Origin: Branchinecta lynchi
Lineage: Eukaryota; Arthropoda; Branchiopoda; Anostraca; Branchinectidae
Reading direction: 5' to 3'
DNA: 64,000 nucleotides
Assembly: GCA_023053575.1 (NCBI GenBank)
Contig: JAKZAP010000001.1
Location: forward strand, 12,726,849-12,790,848
Below, piece by piece: positions 22,228-34,589 of the stretch. The notes below the pieces were generated by a model. The model had not been told where the DNA came from and did not search any database. It worked only from the letters and a program-made list of their open reading frames with translations. The translations under genes were made by a program, and so were the position numbers. The stretch's first letter is position 1. Every line of letters begins with the position of its first letter.

Positions 22228-22590
22228 GGATTTAGAAAATTGGTTGCGAAAGCGGAAACGACTACCAGACTGTACAGATTAATTACAAAATCATTAGTTA
22301 CGACAGTGCGTATCAAAATCCAGTCCCATTTAATCGAATTTAAAGGGTTTGTTTCGCACAATTCGGAATTCGACTTTGGCGAAGCTTCGCGCCCAAACTC
22401 CCTCGATTTTCAACAAAGGCAACCTACCGGTGGAAAATTCGTAACGAAAGCGGAAAGATTGCCAAATCGTACAGACTGATTTAGCATTCATTAGCGTTGG
22501 ACGATGTACATACAAATCCAACCCATCCAAGCAAATTGAAAGGGCTATATCGCACAGTTCGGATTTCGGCTTTGGCGAGTCATGGCGCCC
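22228..22590 (+). repeat. Diverged tandem duplication, about 205-bp period
   Basis: Copy 1 (about 22230-22395) and copy 2 (about 22436-22590) share gcgaaagcggaaa, cagactgtacaga / cgtacagactga, gtttcgcacaattcgga / tatcgcacagttcgga and tttggcga-g-gcgccc. A hAT-like MITE is inserted right at the end of copy 2. Confidence 0.6.
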
Positions 22591-22596
22591 GCATAC

Positions 22597-22967
22597 CAGG
22601 GGCGGATCCAGCCTTCCGTTCTAGGAGGGGCGATTCTTACCGAAAAGAGTGGGGGTAGTGTCCTTTTTGTCGGCCACAAGGCTAATTTTTTTCGCGTTTT
22701 AAGTGTCCCTGTCGGTCTCTTATTTAACGAAAATGTGGTTTTCATATATTACAATAATGGTAAAAACTGTACTTGATCAACTGACAACTGTTTACAAGAA
22801 AAATTCAAGCTCCTGGCTCCACTTGTAAAAAGATTTTAGAGTCTAGTTACAGTAGTTAGAACATGCGTTAATGCAGACTTCCGTAAGTGCAGTAAAACAA
22901 AACAAAAAATTACAGCCAGTCTAGGGGGGGCGATCGCCCCCTTGCACCCCCTCTGGATCCGCCCCTG
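22597..22967. mobile_element. hAT-like MITE with perfect 8-bp target duplication
   Basis: The inverted ends caggggcggatccag and ctggatccgcccctg are perfect. The flanks ccgcatac at 22589-22596 and 22968-22975 form an exact 8-bp target duplication, the hallmark of hAT transposition. The 371-bp interior holds no transposase, so it is non-autonomous. The TIR differs from the CAGGGGCGTCAC family at 6819-8748. Confidence 0.9.
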
Positions 22968-23193
22968 CCGCATACTGTCGATGACTAACTCTCCTTGTCG
23001 ATGCAAAATCGCCGAGTACCTAGCGGAAGAGCCAGTAGCGGTATCACAGCTGCTCCCAAAGATCGCCGTGATTGTTTGACACAGGATTTGAGTTTGATTC
23101 GATACGGAGACATTGACTCCTTCTTCCCGAGGATCACTGGCGTGTTTTGGGCTTGGTCAATTTCTAGGTACATTAAAATCAAGAACTGAAGAC

Positions 23194-23610
23194 CAAAAGA
23201 TTCAGTTGTGGTGGAACGACCTTCACAAGTAATCTAGTCTAAAACTGTATCAGGAAATTAAAGAGTAATTTGGTACTGAGTTTTATTTAAAGTCGAAAAT
23301 CCCAGTAAAATTTATTCGCTTATGGATCCAGGCAAGAGCAAACTGTCTACCAGTACTTGGAAAAAAAATTTGGAAAAGGAAAAGTGGTGGTCCGGAAGCG
23401 CAGTATACTTGTCCTTTTTGTAATTCGAGTGATGAGGGGCTGGGCCGTGTTCTCTTGAGGTGTGAGGAGCTTTCTAATATAAGGGGTACTCTTTTTCAGA
23501 ATGGGGGGGATGAGCTACTTCAAGGTATCCTTAAGTCTACAAATGCTAGGTCTATAGTGTGTTTTGGAAAAATTATAGAAAAAGTTATTAGTTTAGCAGA
23601 AAGTCGGTAG
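23194..23610 (+). pseudogene. LINE polyprotein C-terminal relic
   Basis: One reading frame of 139 codons carries two internal TAA stops. It encodes IQLWW, EFYLKSKIPVKFIRLWIQA and CPFCNSSDEGLGRVLLRCEE. These align in order with QEIQLW, EIYFKAGIPADHLRLLMSL and the terminal CPMC...C motif of the LINE at 6960-8442, but are strongly diverged. It is therefore an older, related element. Confidence 0.8.
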
Positions 23611-24590
23611 GATATTAAGTTAAGAATGCGAGGTTGTTTGTTACTTGAGATTGTTGTTTGTTTTGTTTTTCTGTATATGGCTTAATAGCTTTCAAATACA
23701 GATGTATATATATAGAGTAAGTTACAACTGATTGTCGACTGAATAAGGATATGAAAAAATGACGTTTTGTCGTTGCCACTTCGTCAGCGGCCAGCGAACA
23801 ATGGTATAAGCAATGGTTGTTTTGTTTGTGATTATTCACAAGAGCCTACCGCTGGGACGGTTTCTCAGCTATCTTTACCCCCATCAAGATTTCCTTGATT
23901 TTCGCCAGATGACCACAGGTAATCGATTAATTTTGTTGCGACCCCAACAGCCAATACGGGCAGAAACTGGAAAAATAATTAAAAAAATACGAATAATACC
24001 CAAACAAACAAATAACATAAAACAATAAAAATAACGACGTTAAATAGATGGTGCTCTGGGAGGGGATCTGCGGAACACGCACCTGGTTGTTGTATTTAAA
24101 AGCAGAAAACATAGTGGACCCCATGAGTGACGTGCTTTGTTTTACCAGACCCCCATTTGCCCTTCAGCCCCAAAACAGGCCAACAAATAGAACAACCTTA
24201 AACAGGTCAAATCATGGCTGTATTTGTAAGATAGGTCAAGGAAATCCTTTGTGAACAGCATTACTAGGTATGGATCCGTAATACAAGCTTCTTCAGTGAA
24301 CAAGCTCAAATGACAGGTTAAAGTAGCCTAGGTACTGGCGTACCTGACTGGTTGCAGATGTAATTCGTTGATTCTAGGAATTAGAATAATATAACGAACA
24401 GAAAGTGCTGTCATTGTTGACTTTGGTACCCGTGAAGAATGACTTTGTCGCGTTAAGTCTGCCTCAAATGAACCGCAGCTATATCACGTGGCACGCTCGA
24501 CTCTATGCACTGAAAATTCATAACAATTATACAGAAGCAAAAGTTAGAAAATCTCTCTTCTTTATAACAAGTATTTTAATATCTAAATTC
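23611..24590. other. No recognisable gene
   Basis: AT-rich intron sequence without a supported feature. Confidence 0.45.
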
Positions 24591-24597
24591 AAGGCAG

Positions 24598-24827
24598 GAA
24601 AATATTTGGGGAAATGGTTTGGGGGGAGGAAAGGCTTAAACAAATTTTGAAAAGTAGAAGTTTTAGAGATATTAGAAATTTGGGAAGATTCCTAAAGGTA
24701 GCCATGATTCACAGGGAAAGTCTTTGTAAATAGTGGTTGAGGGTATGGTTTCGTTTTGGTGTTGTTCTTTCCATGGTCCTTTGTGCTTTTACCGAAATAA
24801 ATTTTATCTTATCTTATCATAAGCAAT
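24598..24827 (+). mobile_element. LINE 3' end with (TCTTA)n tail
   Basis: The text aatttgggaagattcctaaa, gattcacagggaaagtcttt and ccatggtcctttgtgctttt parallels the end of the LINE at 6960-8442. It is closed by aataaattttatcttatctt at about 24796. Only about 230 bp remain. Confidence 0.85.
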
Positions 24828-26425
24828 CTGCCAGGTTCCACGACGTACTTTAAGGTAAATGTAGCACCCTAGTAGGGCAATGAACGGTTCTTCACATAGA
24901 CCTTGGACGACAGACATATGAGTCCTTGGAAAGATCTCGCAGGCAGCAAAACAAAACTCGATACACAGAGCAAGTGATTGCACATTCAATGGCCGTCCAG
25001 AAGTATCACGAATTCATCCACTCGGAAAGCTTGAGATTTCAAATCTGTGCTTCGGGTCTAGTCTATTTGCTCCAAATTGGAAAACAAGCCTTTGGATTAA
25101 AATGCAGTGCACTACACACCTTGATTAGGGATCTGACACACAGTAGGGGGAAGCTTGTAGGTTGTTTGCAGGAAATAAGGTCCACCATATGTTTCTATTT
25201 TTGGGACAGAGTCCGGCTGCATCCATTACAAATCACTCAAATTATGTTTAAACAAAGGGCCCATAAACTGCTGTTCATGACTTAGTTATTCACAAGGGCC
25301 TTCCAGAACCCGCCCTCTTTATTTGCGGTCAGTCTTGTCCACTGCCTGGTATAGCGCAGAAGGGCACCTTTTTCGGTGAATATAGAATAAAGCATTTCTT
25401 TGCTGGAAGTCTGTTGATTTTCAGGAAGGTCAAATCAAGTCTATCTTTCCGTTGCTGAGCCGTAGGCCGTTAATGTTTTAGTCGTCGAATTTACCCAACA
25501 TGGTATGGCTGCTGTTACCGCAGATAACACTCCTCCATACCTATATCCTATAGGACAGTAACATTCTTTGATGCCTCAGTTCATTTGTATTTTCTTAGTA
25601 AAACAAATATACGAAATTTTACATTTAAAGAAGCATATTAATATATTCTCTAGACATACCTATAAATAAGTAACCTATGTCGCCTTATGATCATGTTACA
25701 GAAACCATCACATCTCACCAAACGTCAATATTGGAAGGGGAAAACTACCTTGCTGTTGCTACTTTGGATGTATGAGGATCACTTTAGTTGAACAATTTTG
25801 ACAAGATCAGGGATATATTAAGAAAAACAAAATGAACTAGACCTGGCAGTTTTCTTGTATCTATCAAGACTTAATCGCTTGAGATTAAAGTGATAGGCTA
25901 CGGTAGTCTGTGATTGGTTCGCCTGACCCACAAGTTACCGGGTGCTTGACCCACCTGTCGCACGATAGTGTGAATTGTCACTCTATTTTGTTTTTGTCAC
26001 TCTTGTACTACGTAGGACACAAAAATCACTCTATTCCAGAAAATGACCAATTGTATCATTTTTGCATCAGGGATTCCGACCAGAACTGACTATTTCAAGT
26101 TTTTTTTCATGAAAGTAAAATTAAGATGTGTCATTTTTACAGAGGCGATTCCGACCAAAAGTGAACATTTAATGAAAATAAATTTGACTCCCATTTCACT
26201 CTCTGTTTTGGGCCAAAAGTCACTCTCTGAATGTGTTTGACCGTTCCATCGCAACATCGTGGATTCCAGTCGCTCTGGAAGAAAAGAGCTTGGCAAGTTT
26301 CGGAGATGTTATAAACCATCAAGAAAGTGTGTTGAGGAACATGAAACAACAAAATTGGACTACATTCAAATCTACTGCTTCCTTCAGTTTTCAAACCCTG
26401 ATTCTGAGAATGCAAAAGAACTCAC
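24828..26425. other. No recognisable gene; intron of zinc-finger gene
   Basis: A weak tandem repeat sits at 26040-26185 (two attccgaccaaaa-type words). The words gtccactgcctggtatag at 25337 recur at 50608. Frames at 24926-25285 and 26137-26415 carry no domain. Confidence 0.45.
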
Positions 26426-27209
26426 CCCTGTGGCCTTGACTAGGCGTCATCCACCTCGTTGGCGGCTGACCTGGGTGTTGCATCGGAGGATGTAGTATCA
26501 CACCGGACTGATTCGTTGGGTATCCAACCGCCGGCGAGAAAGAAGTCGGCGACTGAACCGAAGAAACTCCAAACTGAGCTGCCATCCAATTATTAGAACC
26601 GTAGGTTCCTCCTGAACTAGTAACTGCGGCTTGATAACTTCCCCCCATCGACACTAGGGGTGGCGGGCCCTGCCCTGGCTGATACACATGCACACGTTGG
26701 GAATCGAGGTCAAGTATCTCAGAAGAAGAGTCAGGGGCTTCCCGAGTTGGTGGATGCATATAGCCATCTGATAAGTCCCTGTGGACCATGTTTATATGGT
26801 CAATGAGTGCATAGTGGGAGGGTAAAACTGCACCGCACCGGTCACATGGATGGGAACCACCGTTTGACAAAAGAACATTAGTCTGGTGAGTCGGAAAACC
26901 CTGATGATGCTGGTAAGAGTGTAATCGGTTGTCAAAGCCACTATGCCGAGGTTCCTCTGGCCCGTTTTGATAGGAAGGAGGGCCGTGCTCTAATGCCCAA
27001 CGACTTAAGAGATTCCCCTGATGGTAGTGTCTATGCACTTCTAAGGATTGCACACTTTCAAAATCCACGCCACACTCGGCACAATGGAGGTTTCCGTCGT
27101 GACCCCTGCCGTCGTCCGGCAAAATCGACTTAGGGCTGTGGGCGTGTTCGGAAGTCATCTCAGGCTTCAGGTCATTATCTTCGTAAGTCCCAGGTAAATT
27201 ATCTTGAAC
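26426..27209 (-). CDS. C2H2 zinc-finger transcription factor, exon 2 (fingers 1 and 2)
   Basis: Acceptor ttcttttgtag (AG at 27211-27210) opens a phase-0 exon of 261 codons plus one base. It begins VQDNLPGTYEDNDLKPE, followed by a Met (27158) that is a possible alternative start. Finger 1 is CAECGVDFESVQSLEVHRHYH (C2-12-H3H) and finger 2 is CDRCGAVLPSHYALIDH-INMVH (C2-12-H4H). They lie about 59 residues apart in His/Pro/Gly/Gln-rich low-complexity sequence, so they do not form a linked array. The rest is Gln/Pro/Ser-rich. The donor is cacaggg|gtgagt at 26426, phase 1, matching exon 3 across a 7.2-kb intron. Isolated N-terminal fingers followed by a C-terminal array suggest a developmental regulator; that is inference. 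Confidence 0.9.
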
Positions 27210-27654
27210 CTACAAAAGAAATGAATGTCCAAAAACCAATTCAATTCAGTTTATTCAATTCAATTAGCTACCGAGCCAGTTGACGCCTAGTTGTAATTTG
27301 ATAAAAGCCCGGAAAGTGTATACACAGGCTCGTTGAAAACACGATAAAGTGATTACAGATATTTGCCTCATTAGGCTGCACTGCAATTACCAGTGAATCC
27401 CTAAACTGAACTTATGGGTGTCTCATTAGTCCCGTATCAACCTTTCAGTCAATTTTATCGGAGTTTGGTTCCCAGAACAACACTAAACCGACTTCTCTGA
27501 AGAGCAAAAGCGCATTTAAAAAAAAAAAAAAAATCAATTCGTCATCAAAGGCAGACGGGCGGACTTATTTACAATAAGTATCCCTCACGCCCGTTCGGGC
27601 TCCCGAAATGGTTCAAATACTTCTCTGAAACTCTCCAGGTAAATTGTTGCGTGC

Positions 27655-27850
27655 TATAATAACAATAACATTCTTTATTCAGCCAAAAGATGCAACATTA
27701 AAACGATGTACAGACACATAAATAAACTGTTACATATTCACATTCAAGACACTCTGCAGTGCAGACACCAAAGACTTGCCTTGACCTCTTCTTCCTCAGC
27801 CATTTCCATCTGTCATAGAGTCTATCCAAGATATTCTTCAAAACATAAAC
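27655..27850 (-). mobile_element. LINE 3' end (tail ttattgttattata)
   Basis: On the minus strand, gatagactctatgacagatg and gaggaagaagaggtcaagg precede ggctgaataaagaatgttat-tgtta. This is a typical LINE 3' terminus: a polyadenylation-like signal then a short A/T repeat. No RT core remains. Confidence 0.5.
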
Positions 27851-29186
27851 CGTCAAGACGGTTGGTCATTTTCAACTGACTTCCAGAATAAGCTAGTAAC
27901 ACAATCAGTACGCATCGAAAGTGAAACCAGTTCAGTGCCTTGTGGGGTGGATAAGGCGCCGGTTTGGCGGGATTACACATATTTTTATGCTTGTGATTGG
28001 ACGATTTGTTACTGATCAGAACAGTGTCCGATAGAGGCACAGCAAGTTTTTTTTTGCGATTCGCTGAAACGTTTGAATCTTTACACGATAGGGGGATAAT
28101 GTTACCAATACTACAGGAGCAATTATTCTTGTCGTGTGTTGGAATTCAGTAAGCTGATAGGCCTATGGCAGTTTCCTTTTAACAAATAAATAACTGAGGC
28201 TGTAGCTACGAAACAACGAATTGAGGGGTTGCCAACTCTCAATGTGAGTGTACAAGGGCCTGGCACCGAGTGACACCAGCCGGCACCGATTGCCACGGCT
28301 TAGAACATTAAGATCAGCATGTTTAGAAGTGAAAATTGCCTAATTTATGGCTGGCCCTGCTTGTTTCGGTCGGTGCCGGAAAAAAATGTAGCCTACAGTG
28401 TGTATGCGTTCGCAACGAATTCGATTACCGGAGGAAACACAGAAAAACGCAAATGACTTTGTAAGCTCAGAATACAAATCAAGGCAGGTTCAATCCTTGA
28501 AGAAACAATCGGTGTAGGGGTCGGCATGGAAAAATCGGTACTGTATAAACCAAAAACGTTACTTGTTCAACAGTCGGTTGTAGGCTACGCAGGCTAGGTG
28601 TATTCATGAAAAATAAGTTTGGATGAAGCATGTCCGAACATTTGATTGATTTATTGTTCTTCGAAGTGGATAATAATCGAACACTATGGAAAACACATCA
28701 ATTCCTCCTCCAAAATTGAAAACGAACATTTCCATATGAACAAACTTATTACTCTGTTATTACTAGTATATTTTCAGTAACAAAACAATGTAAACCAAAC
28801 AACTTTCTTCTCCACCTGTTTTGCCATATCCGCGTCCTTTCAGTAAAGTGCCCCCCCCCCCCCCCCGTACGAGAAGTGATCTAGTAAGGAAAGGAATATT
28901 CTGAGATTTCATTAACAACAGGGAACCGGAAGCGTTGTTGAGAAAATAATTTCGGACAAGAAGAGTTGATAATGATAACCTTATTTCTCTTTATTGAAAA
29001 AGCTTTTTACCAATCTCTAGTAGATTCTTTCCCTTTTACTGAGAATTAAGTTTTAACTTAATACAAAGGCTTCTGAATTCCCTGCTACTATTATCTACGG
29101 GGAAACGCGTTAAACAACACTGTCCGCACCGATTAGGTTAGCTGATAGGTCCATCAATCATAATATGAATAATTGATTATTCTTAC
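27851..29186. other. No recognisable gene; intron
   Basis: Contains a 17-bp C run at 28850-28866. No coding evidence. Confidence 0.45.
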
Positions 29187-29267
29187 CTGACAATTATCTC
29201 CGTTAGATCCTAAGAGGTGCAAAACACGGTCACACCATGTTCTCACTGACTTTTGAAACCCGAGTAC
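29187..29267 (-). CDS. Probable small exon of the zinc-finger gene
   Basis: Minus strand: acceptor ggccacttttcag (AG at 29269-29268) and a strong donor ttgtcag|gtaaga (last exon base 29187) bound 81 bp, exactly 27 codons without a stop. It reads VLGFQKSVRTWCDRVLHLLG then SNGDNCQ, and joins in phase 0 to VQDNLPGTYED of the exon at 27209. No finger or known domain is present; an amphipathic WCDRVLHLLG stretch is visible. The matching phases and both consensus sites are the only support. No initiator Met, so at least one more exon lies further upstream. Confidence 0.6.
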
Positions 29268-30255
29268 CTGAAAAGTGGCCAAGAAGTGGATCCAACTGCT
29301 GCCTAAGTTTTTACCCCGAAACGAAATCTTGTTTGCAGCGGCCCCCGGATTGGTCTACATAGGCACCCGCAGGGCGAGTGTTTCACGCTGTCCATCCGAG
29401 TGGACATACGGTGACTCGGGCAGGTTTTCCAACTTGATGGATCAAGCACCGAATGCCAACGTATCTTCTTCAAGCGAAGTAATGAGAAAAGAAAGGCCAG
29501 TTAAAGCACAATGGACACTTCGAATGCTTTACTTTGTATTAAACGCTTCACAAATAAACATTTCCAAGTTCCTTTAGAAGGCGCTATGAAAATCGGCCGT
29601 TTCCTTGTTATCCCTTGTCTTTACCTCTCTGGCATTTCGGCGGTCCAAATCATAGGAGCTGGAATATCGTGGCAGGAAATTCAAAAACACCCAGCAATGC
29701 TTGATAGAAAAGGATATATTTGAGATGTCACCAAAGCCAAGCCGCAGATGCAGTTTACCTGATTGTTCTTAGTGTTTCATCAGAAGTTCCATGGCTTAAA
29801 GTGCCTATTAAAATTTTTCTTTGTGGAATAGTGTTGTGAAGCTTGATTAGCTTGCTTTATAAAATGTACCAGAATATGCAATAAGCTTAAAAAAAATAAC
29901 ATAGCTACAAAAATCGTTCAAAAACAAATATCCTATTCAAATCTGAATTATACAAGCTGATTTATGCACAAAATAAAGATCTACTAAGTATTGTAAGGAA
30001 CATCACTTTTATCTTTGTCCAAGCTAGTAAATTGAGAATGTACTGGCCTAAAAAATTACGCTTTGAAATATCACAGAGAGGAAACTGTTGAAAAAGCTGC
30101 TGATCTAGGGGGTAAGCATTGTTCCTAGGTTGTTACAGACTGGGATTGGGGTAGTTTGATGTGCCCATTGAACTTTAACGATTCCTTGCCTTTACTCATA
30201 TAAACACTTGGTTGGGAACATGCATAGGGGTTGGGGAAGTCAATTTCGGGATTAG
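29268..30255. other. No supported gene
   Basis: Two overlapping plus-strand frames (29275-29577 and 29511-29723) run opposite the small exon and show no domain. Confidence 0.45.
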
Positions 30256-30257
30256 CT

Positions 30258-30480
30258 TAATAGTAATAATAATTTATTTTTAACCAACAAATCGTACAAG
30301 ATGAAAACAATGGAGTACAAAGAAAAAATGAAGACCTAATTTAGGGAAAACACATACAAACAAAATCTACTTAAGAGTCAAACAGACGAATAAGCCCATG
30401 AGAGGGCGACAGACGCGCATATGCCGTTTTGGACAGTTTTCTGTGGAGAACGCACAGTTCTCCGTGATATCCGGTAGAGA
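30258..30480 (-). mobile_element. LINE 3' end with (ATT)n tail
   Basis: On the minus strand, sequence rich in ttctccacagaaaact and gttctccatt-like words ends in aaaaataaattattattact near 30262. This is the signal-plus-microsatellite arrangement of a LINE terminus. No coding part was identified. Confidence 0.4.
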
Positions 30481-31399
30481 GTACTTACTAATAATTTAGA
30501 ATTTCTTTCTTAGCGTTTTCTAGTATCAGATTTCAAATTCAGCAGTGTGTAGACCGGTTCTAGTATATCTCTTGTTGTTTGTAATTATTTTTGTTTCAAA
30601 TCATTCAGATATTTTTGTCAATGTTGCGTTTACTATTTTGTAATGGGACAAGCTTCTTGAATGCGTATTTCTGGAAAGAACAAATAAATGAACTAGCATT
30701 CGAATTTCCGTGTGCGGTTGGCCAATTATCGGGTTAGTTTCAGAACTGGGACTCGGTTGAAACCAAGGTTACTAAGATACCATCCCTACTAAGATAGCGG
30801 TATTTGCTTTCCCAGACTATATTCACTATATTGAGCGTTCTTTTTTGTTGCAGGATTTCCCTGCCAGTAGGGGAAAATAAGATTAATCGCTGGGATTCCG
30901 AGGCGACCTGAGATAGAAATAAACTAGGCCATCGGCTTTCCTCTTTTCGTTGGATTCCAGACAAAATACTGATCAAGTAAATGTGTTGAATAACCTACTC
31001 AGTAAGTCGATTTTCTTCTTCATCATCTCTAAATATCTCAAATATCAACAAACTTAAGCAGTAACTGATGAGCTAATAGACACAACTGGTTTCTGCTTAA
31101 CTCTATAAAGACACTCTAGGTGATGTGGTCATTACATTTTTGGTTGTACCGAATAAGTTTTTTGTGTATATCAACTACTGGTGCATCTTCTCGTTAATTG
31201 TCTCATTTTTTCTAGCCTGTGTCGACCCCTCGTCAGTTTGTTCGAGGATTTTTTTCTTTTGATTTTTTACACAACTATTCAATCCAGAGTCAAAATTTGT
31301 GATCATGTTGCTTAATCATGCAGTTTTAGCCTTTTACCGGCGGTCAATTACATTAAGCAGTTTGATGGTCCATTTTCGATATTTTCGGTTTTCACCCAT
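30481..31399. other. No recognisable gene
   Basis: Intergenic or 5' intron of the minus-strand zinc-finger gene. No initiator exon could be identified here. Confidence 0.4.
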
Positions 31400-31930
31400 A
31401 AGATAAGATAAGATAAGATTTATTTCCGGAAAAGCACAAAGGGCCATGGAAACAACAAAACAGCACACAAACGAAACCATAACCTCAACTACTATTTACA
31501 AAAACTTTCCCTGTGAATCATGGCTACCTGTAGGAATCTTTCCAAGTTTCTAACATCATACTTTTCAAAATTTGTTTAAACCTTTCCTCCCCCAAATCAT
31601 TTCACCAAATATTTCCTTCCTCAGGTCTTTTAACTCCTGACACTCACACATTAAATGGAAAATACATTCATTCATTTTACCACACATCGGACAGAAGTAA
31701 GGACCACGGAGCACTCTAACCTTGCCCAAATATTTCCTTCTTAATCCTACCGGTAAACAATCTGACCTCAGGCTAATTATAAGTTGAATTCGGACTAAAG
31801 GAATTCCCGTCTTAAAATAAATTTCTTCCCCCCATGTCTCCTTGGCTGCAGCATCCGAAGCAGCCAGCCCACACTACCAATGTTGCACCTCCTGCTTAGC
31901 CTACTCTCCACTTTTTTCACAATACTTCCT
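31400..31930 (-). mobile_element. 5'-truncated LINE copy with (TCTTA)n tail
   Basis: Minus strand: the frame fragments parallel the C-terminus of the LINE at 6960-8442 (ggaggaaatttattttaag, ccttacttctgtccgatgtg, then a Cys/His motif and gaaatatttggtgaaatgat). Then come ccatggccctttgtgctttt, aaataaatc and the microsatellite at 31400-31420. Frameshifts near the end break the protein. Confidence 0.85.
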
Positions 31931-32029
31931 ATGTTAAAAAATATTACGGCCGATCCGAGGCAAAACTAGACCTACGTTGCCGGGGCATTGTAGAGTGTTG
32001 CGGCAACCTTTGTCCGGCTTGGTCGACTA

Positions 32030-33990
32030 AAGTGTTGCGAGAGCAACACGTTGGTTTTGTTCCTTGGCTGTCGGTTAAATGCTGAAGTTGTCAACTTATT
32101 GAAGCTTTTAAAACTGAATGTTCTAAAAAGAATAGTCAAATGATCAAAAGCTATTCTTCAGCGTTGAAAAAACAGCAACAAAACAATATCGGAAGAAGGG
32201 ACTAAATTGACTTTGCAGTCAGTTGAACTTTATTCTTTTCAATCGTAGACATCGTGACCGATGATATAATCTAGTTGGTATTATAAAGCTATCCGTAACT
32301 TTTTCAGGATCACTAACAATAAACAGGTATCGCCTATTTTTGGTTTCATGTACCTTACTACTGAAGTTGTCAACCCCTTGAAACTTTCAAACTGGTTTAT
32401 CTCATGAAGGATTTTTGTTAAAAAAGAAATGGATGACATATACTTTGATCAGCACATCAAGGGCTATCGATTGCCCTAACAACAACAAAGAATGTCGAAA
32501 AAAGGGACTAAATTGACTTTGCAGTCAGTTGTCAGTTTTCAATCGTAGACATCGTGACGGATGAAAACTTGGAACAATATTTTATATAATCTAGTTGGTA
32601 TTATAAAGCTATTCGTAACTTTTCAGGATTATAATACCACAGATGACACTATTAGCTATTACGAACTACCTCATTGTTTTACATTATGTCGATACAAACT
32701 TTCTTACCGTCAGATTTATAGAAATCGAATACAATGTGCACCAGTTTCTAGCCCCTCGGGAACCGATTCTTACTTCCAAGTCCCTCTTCCATCAAAGTTC
32801 ACCGGATAAAAATAATGGGTACACCAGCTAGCAAAAGTTGCAAACCCCTCATCGCTGAAGATGATTGTAGCATAGCAGCCGATTATTACTTACAAGTCCC
32901 TTGCATATCTTACCATTGGGAACCAAATTGTTCTTACCATCGAATATACCGGAAACAAATAACAGGTACACCAACTAGCAAAAGCTGCAAACCCCTCATC
33001 ACCAAAGATGATTATGAGCTAACAGTCGGCTGTTGCTTACAAGTCCCCCACATGTCTCACAACTCGTATCGCCTATTTTTGGTTTCAGTGTGCACCTTAC
33101 TACTGAAGTTGTCCACCCGTTGAAATTTTCAAACTGGTGTATCTCATGAAGGAATTCTCCTACCAAAAAATGGATAACATATACTTTGATCAGCTCATCA
33201 ACGGCTATCGATTGCCGTCGAAAAAAAAAATCTACCTGTCTTAGTTCAAAAGTTGACTTTTTTGCCGTATGCCAACTTTCTAACATCACCGCTTAGAAAG
33301 GAGCAAATGATAAGGTATTATTTCTTTAGCAATGAGAGAACTTTTAAAGTTTAAGAGGCACAAGTGATACCATTTCTCTACCGCAAACCCAAGCGCCAAA
33401 AAACGAACGATAAACTCAGCTGAAATCGCGCACAGAAATGGATAGAAACAATAGATGGCAGCACTTTCGGACCCATGGGAAAAAGCCACGTTTTTGTTTC
33501 TGTAGATTTTTCTATTTATCACTCAAAGAAGATATGTTGGCTGTGGGGCCGGGTAACTGCCGCATATATTTAACACTTATAGATTTTAGTCCATCTTCAA
33601 TTTGAAACTGGTGCCTGCCTGCTTGCGTGCTAGAACGGAGCCTTCCACTCGAAAGCAGAAACATGGTTTGATGAAACGAAAGGTTCACTACACAACTTCA
33701 GATAGTCCTCTCTAACATAGGCTATGTAACTCCACTTCACTTCGCACACCGTAGGCTCTGGCTCGAGGACAAGCAAAAACCATCCTTTTTGGCCCCAGGC
33801 AAGAGTTCTACGGAGCTTTCCAAAATGTAATGTCATATTCATCGATCCGGCCTAAGGTCCACACTTTCCGTAAAAACCGCACAGGTTAGACCCTTACCAG
33901 TTACCAGGAATGAAATAAAATCGGAGTCATAGGAAAAAAAAAAAAAAAAAAAAAGTGTTGCTCTCGCAACACAATCAGCAGCGTTTCTTG
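32030..33990. repeat. Composite repeat bounded by GTGTTGC...GCAACAC palindromes
   Basis: aagtgttgcgagagcaacac (near 32031) and agtgttgctctcgcaacac (near 33954) lie at the two ends. Inside are three copies of a unit with ctgaagttgtcaac, tttgcagtcagtt, atcgtagacatcgtgac and tagttggtattataaagcta (about 32080-32330, 32340-32640, 33060-33240). Also inside is a two-copy tandem unit of about 145 bp (gtacaccagctagcaaaag / gtacaccaactagcaaaag, 32817 and 32965). The 102-codon frame 32815-33123 is a translation of this duplication. A 20-bp A run precedes the right palindrome. Confidence 0.6.
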
Positions 33991-34132
33991 GTTTATCCCC
34001 ACCTAGCCTATCTAAAAAGTTGACTGGCATTAAACGTAAAGAACAACCGTACAAGTCCTATAACTCCCTGTGGACAAATCCTTGCAAGAGTAATTGGGAT
34101 CACAGGTATCTCAGACTGCAAAGTCTTTCCTT

Positions 34133-34255
34133 ACACTGTAAAACGAAACCCTCCACTTTCAGGTCAACTAATATGCAGTATTTGGCATTATCGTTTTAAC
34201 CCTCCATCGGATTTTAGCCCTCCGAGTTCGGAATAGAAATCTCCATATTCGGTGA
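34133..34255 (+). repeat. Dispersed repeat, second copy of 1185-1300
   Basis: Words atcgttttaaccctccatcg and gattttagccctccgagttc align with the copy at 1185-1300 in the same orientation. Confidence 0.5.
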
Positions 34256-34589
34256 TGCACATTTACTAAAGTCCGATATAGGAGAGAATTTTTACAGTTT
34301 AAAAATTGTTGGTTTAAAAAATTAATTGGTTTAAAATTGTTTTTCATAATTTTTGCTAATAAGTTTAATCTCTTCACTTGAGGTGTATTCTCGCCATTCA
34401 CCGGGGACTCCGCTGACTCCCATAGGGAAGCTCCCGCGTTTTTGTTTGTGCCCGTCCCTTTTTGGAGGGGGTATGATCCGATTATCATCACCGCCATCAA
34501 AACGGACCACCGTTCATTTAGTGAGCGTTCTAGGATTGAAGTTCTTAGGGGTTCAAAGCACATTAAAAAAAACATATTAATATGGTAGG

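Noticed and set aside
32815..33123. Frame encoding a two-copy peptide repeat
   Set aside because: The peptide repeat comes from a DNA-level tandem duplication inside a larger repeat; frame and stops are not preserved elsewhere.
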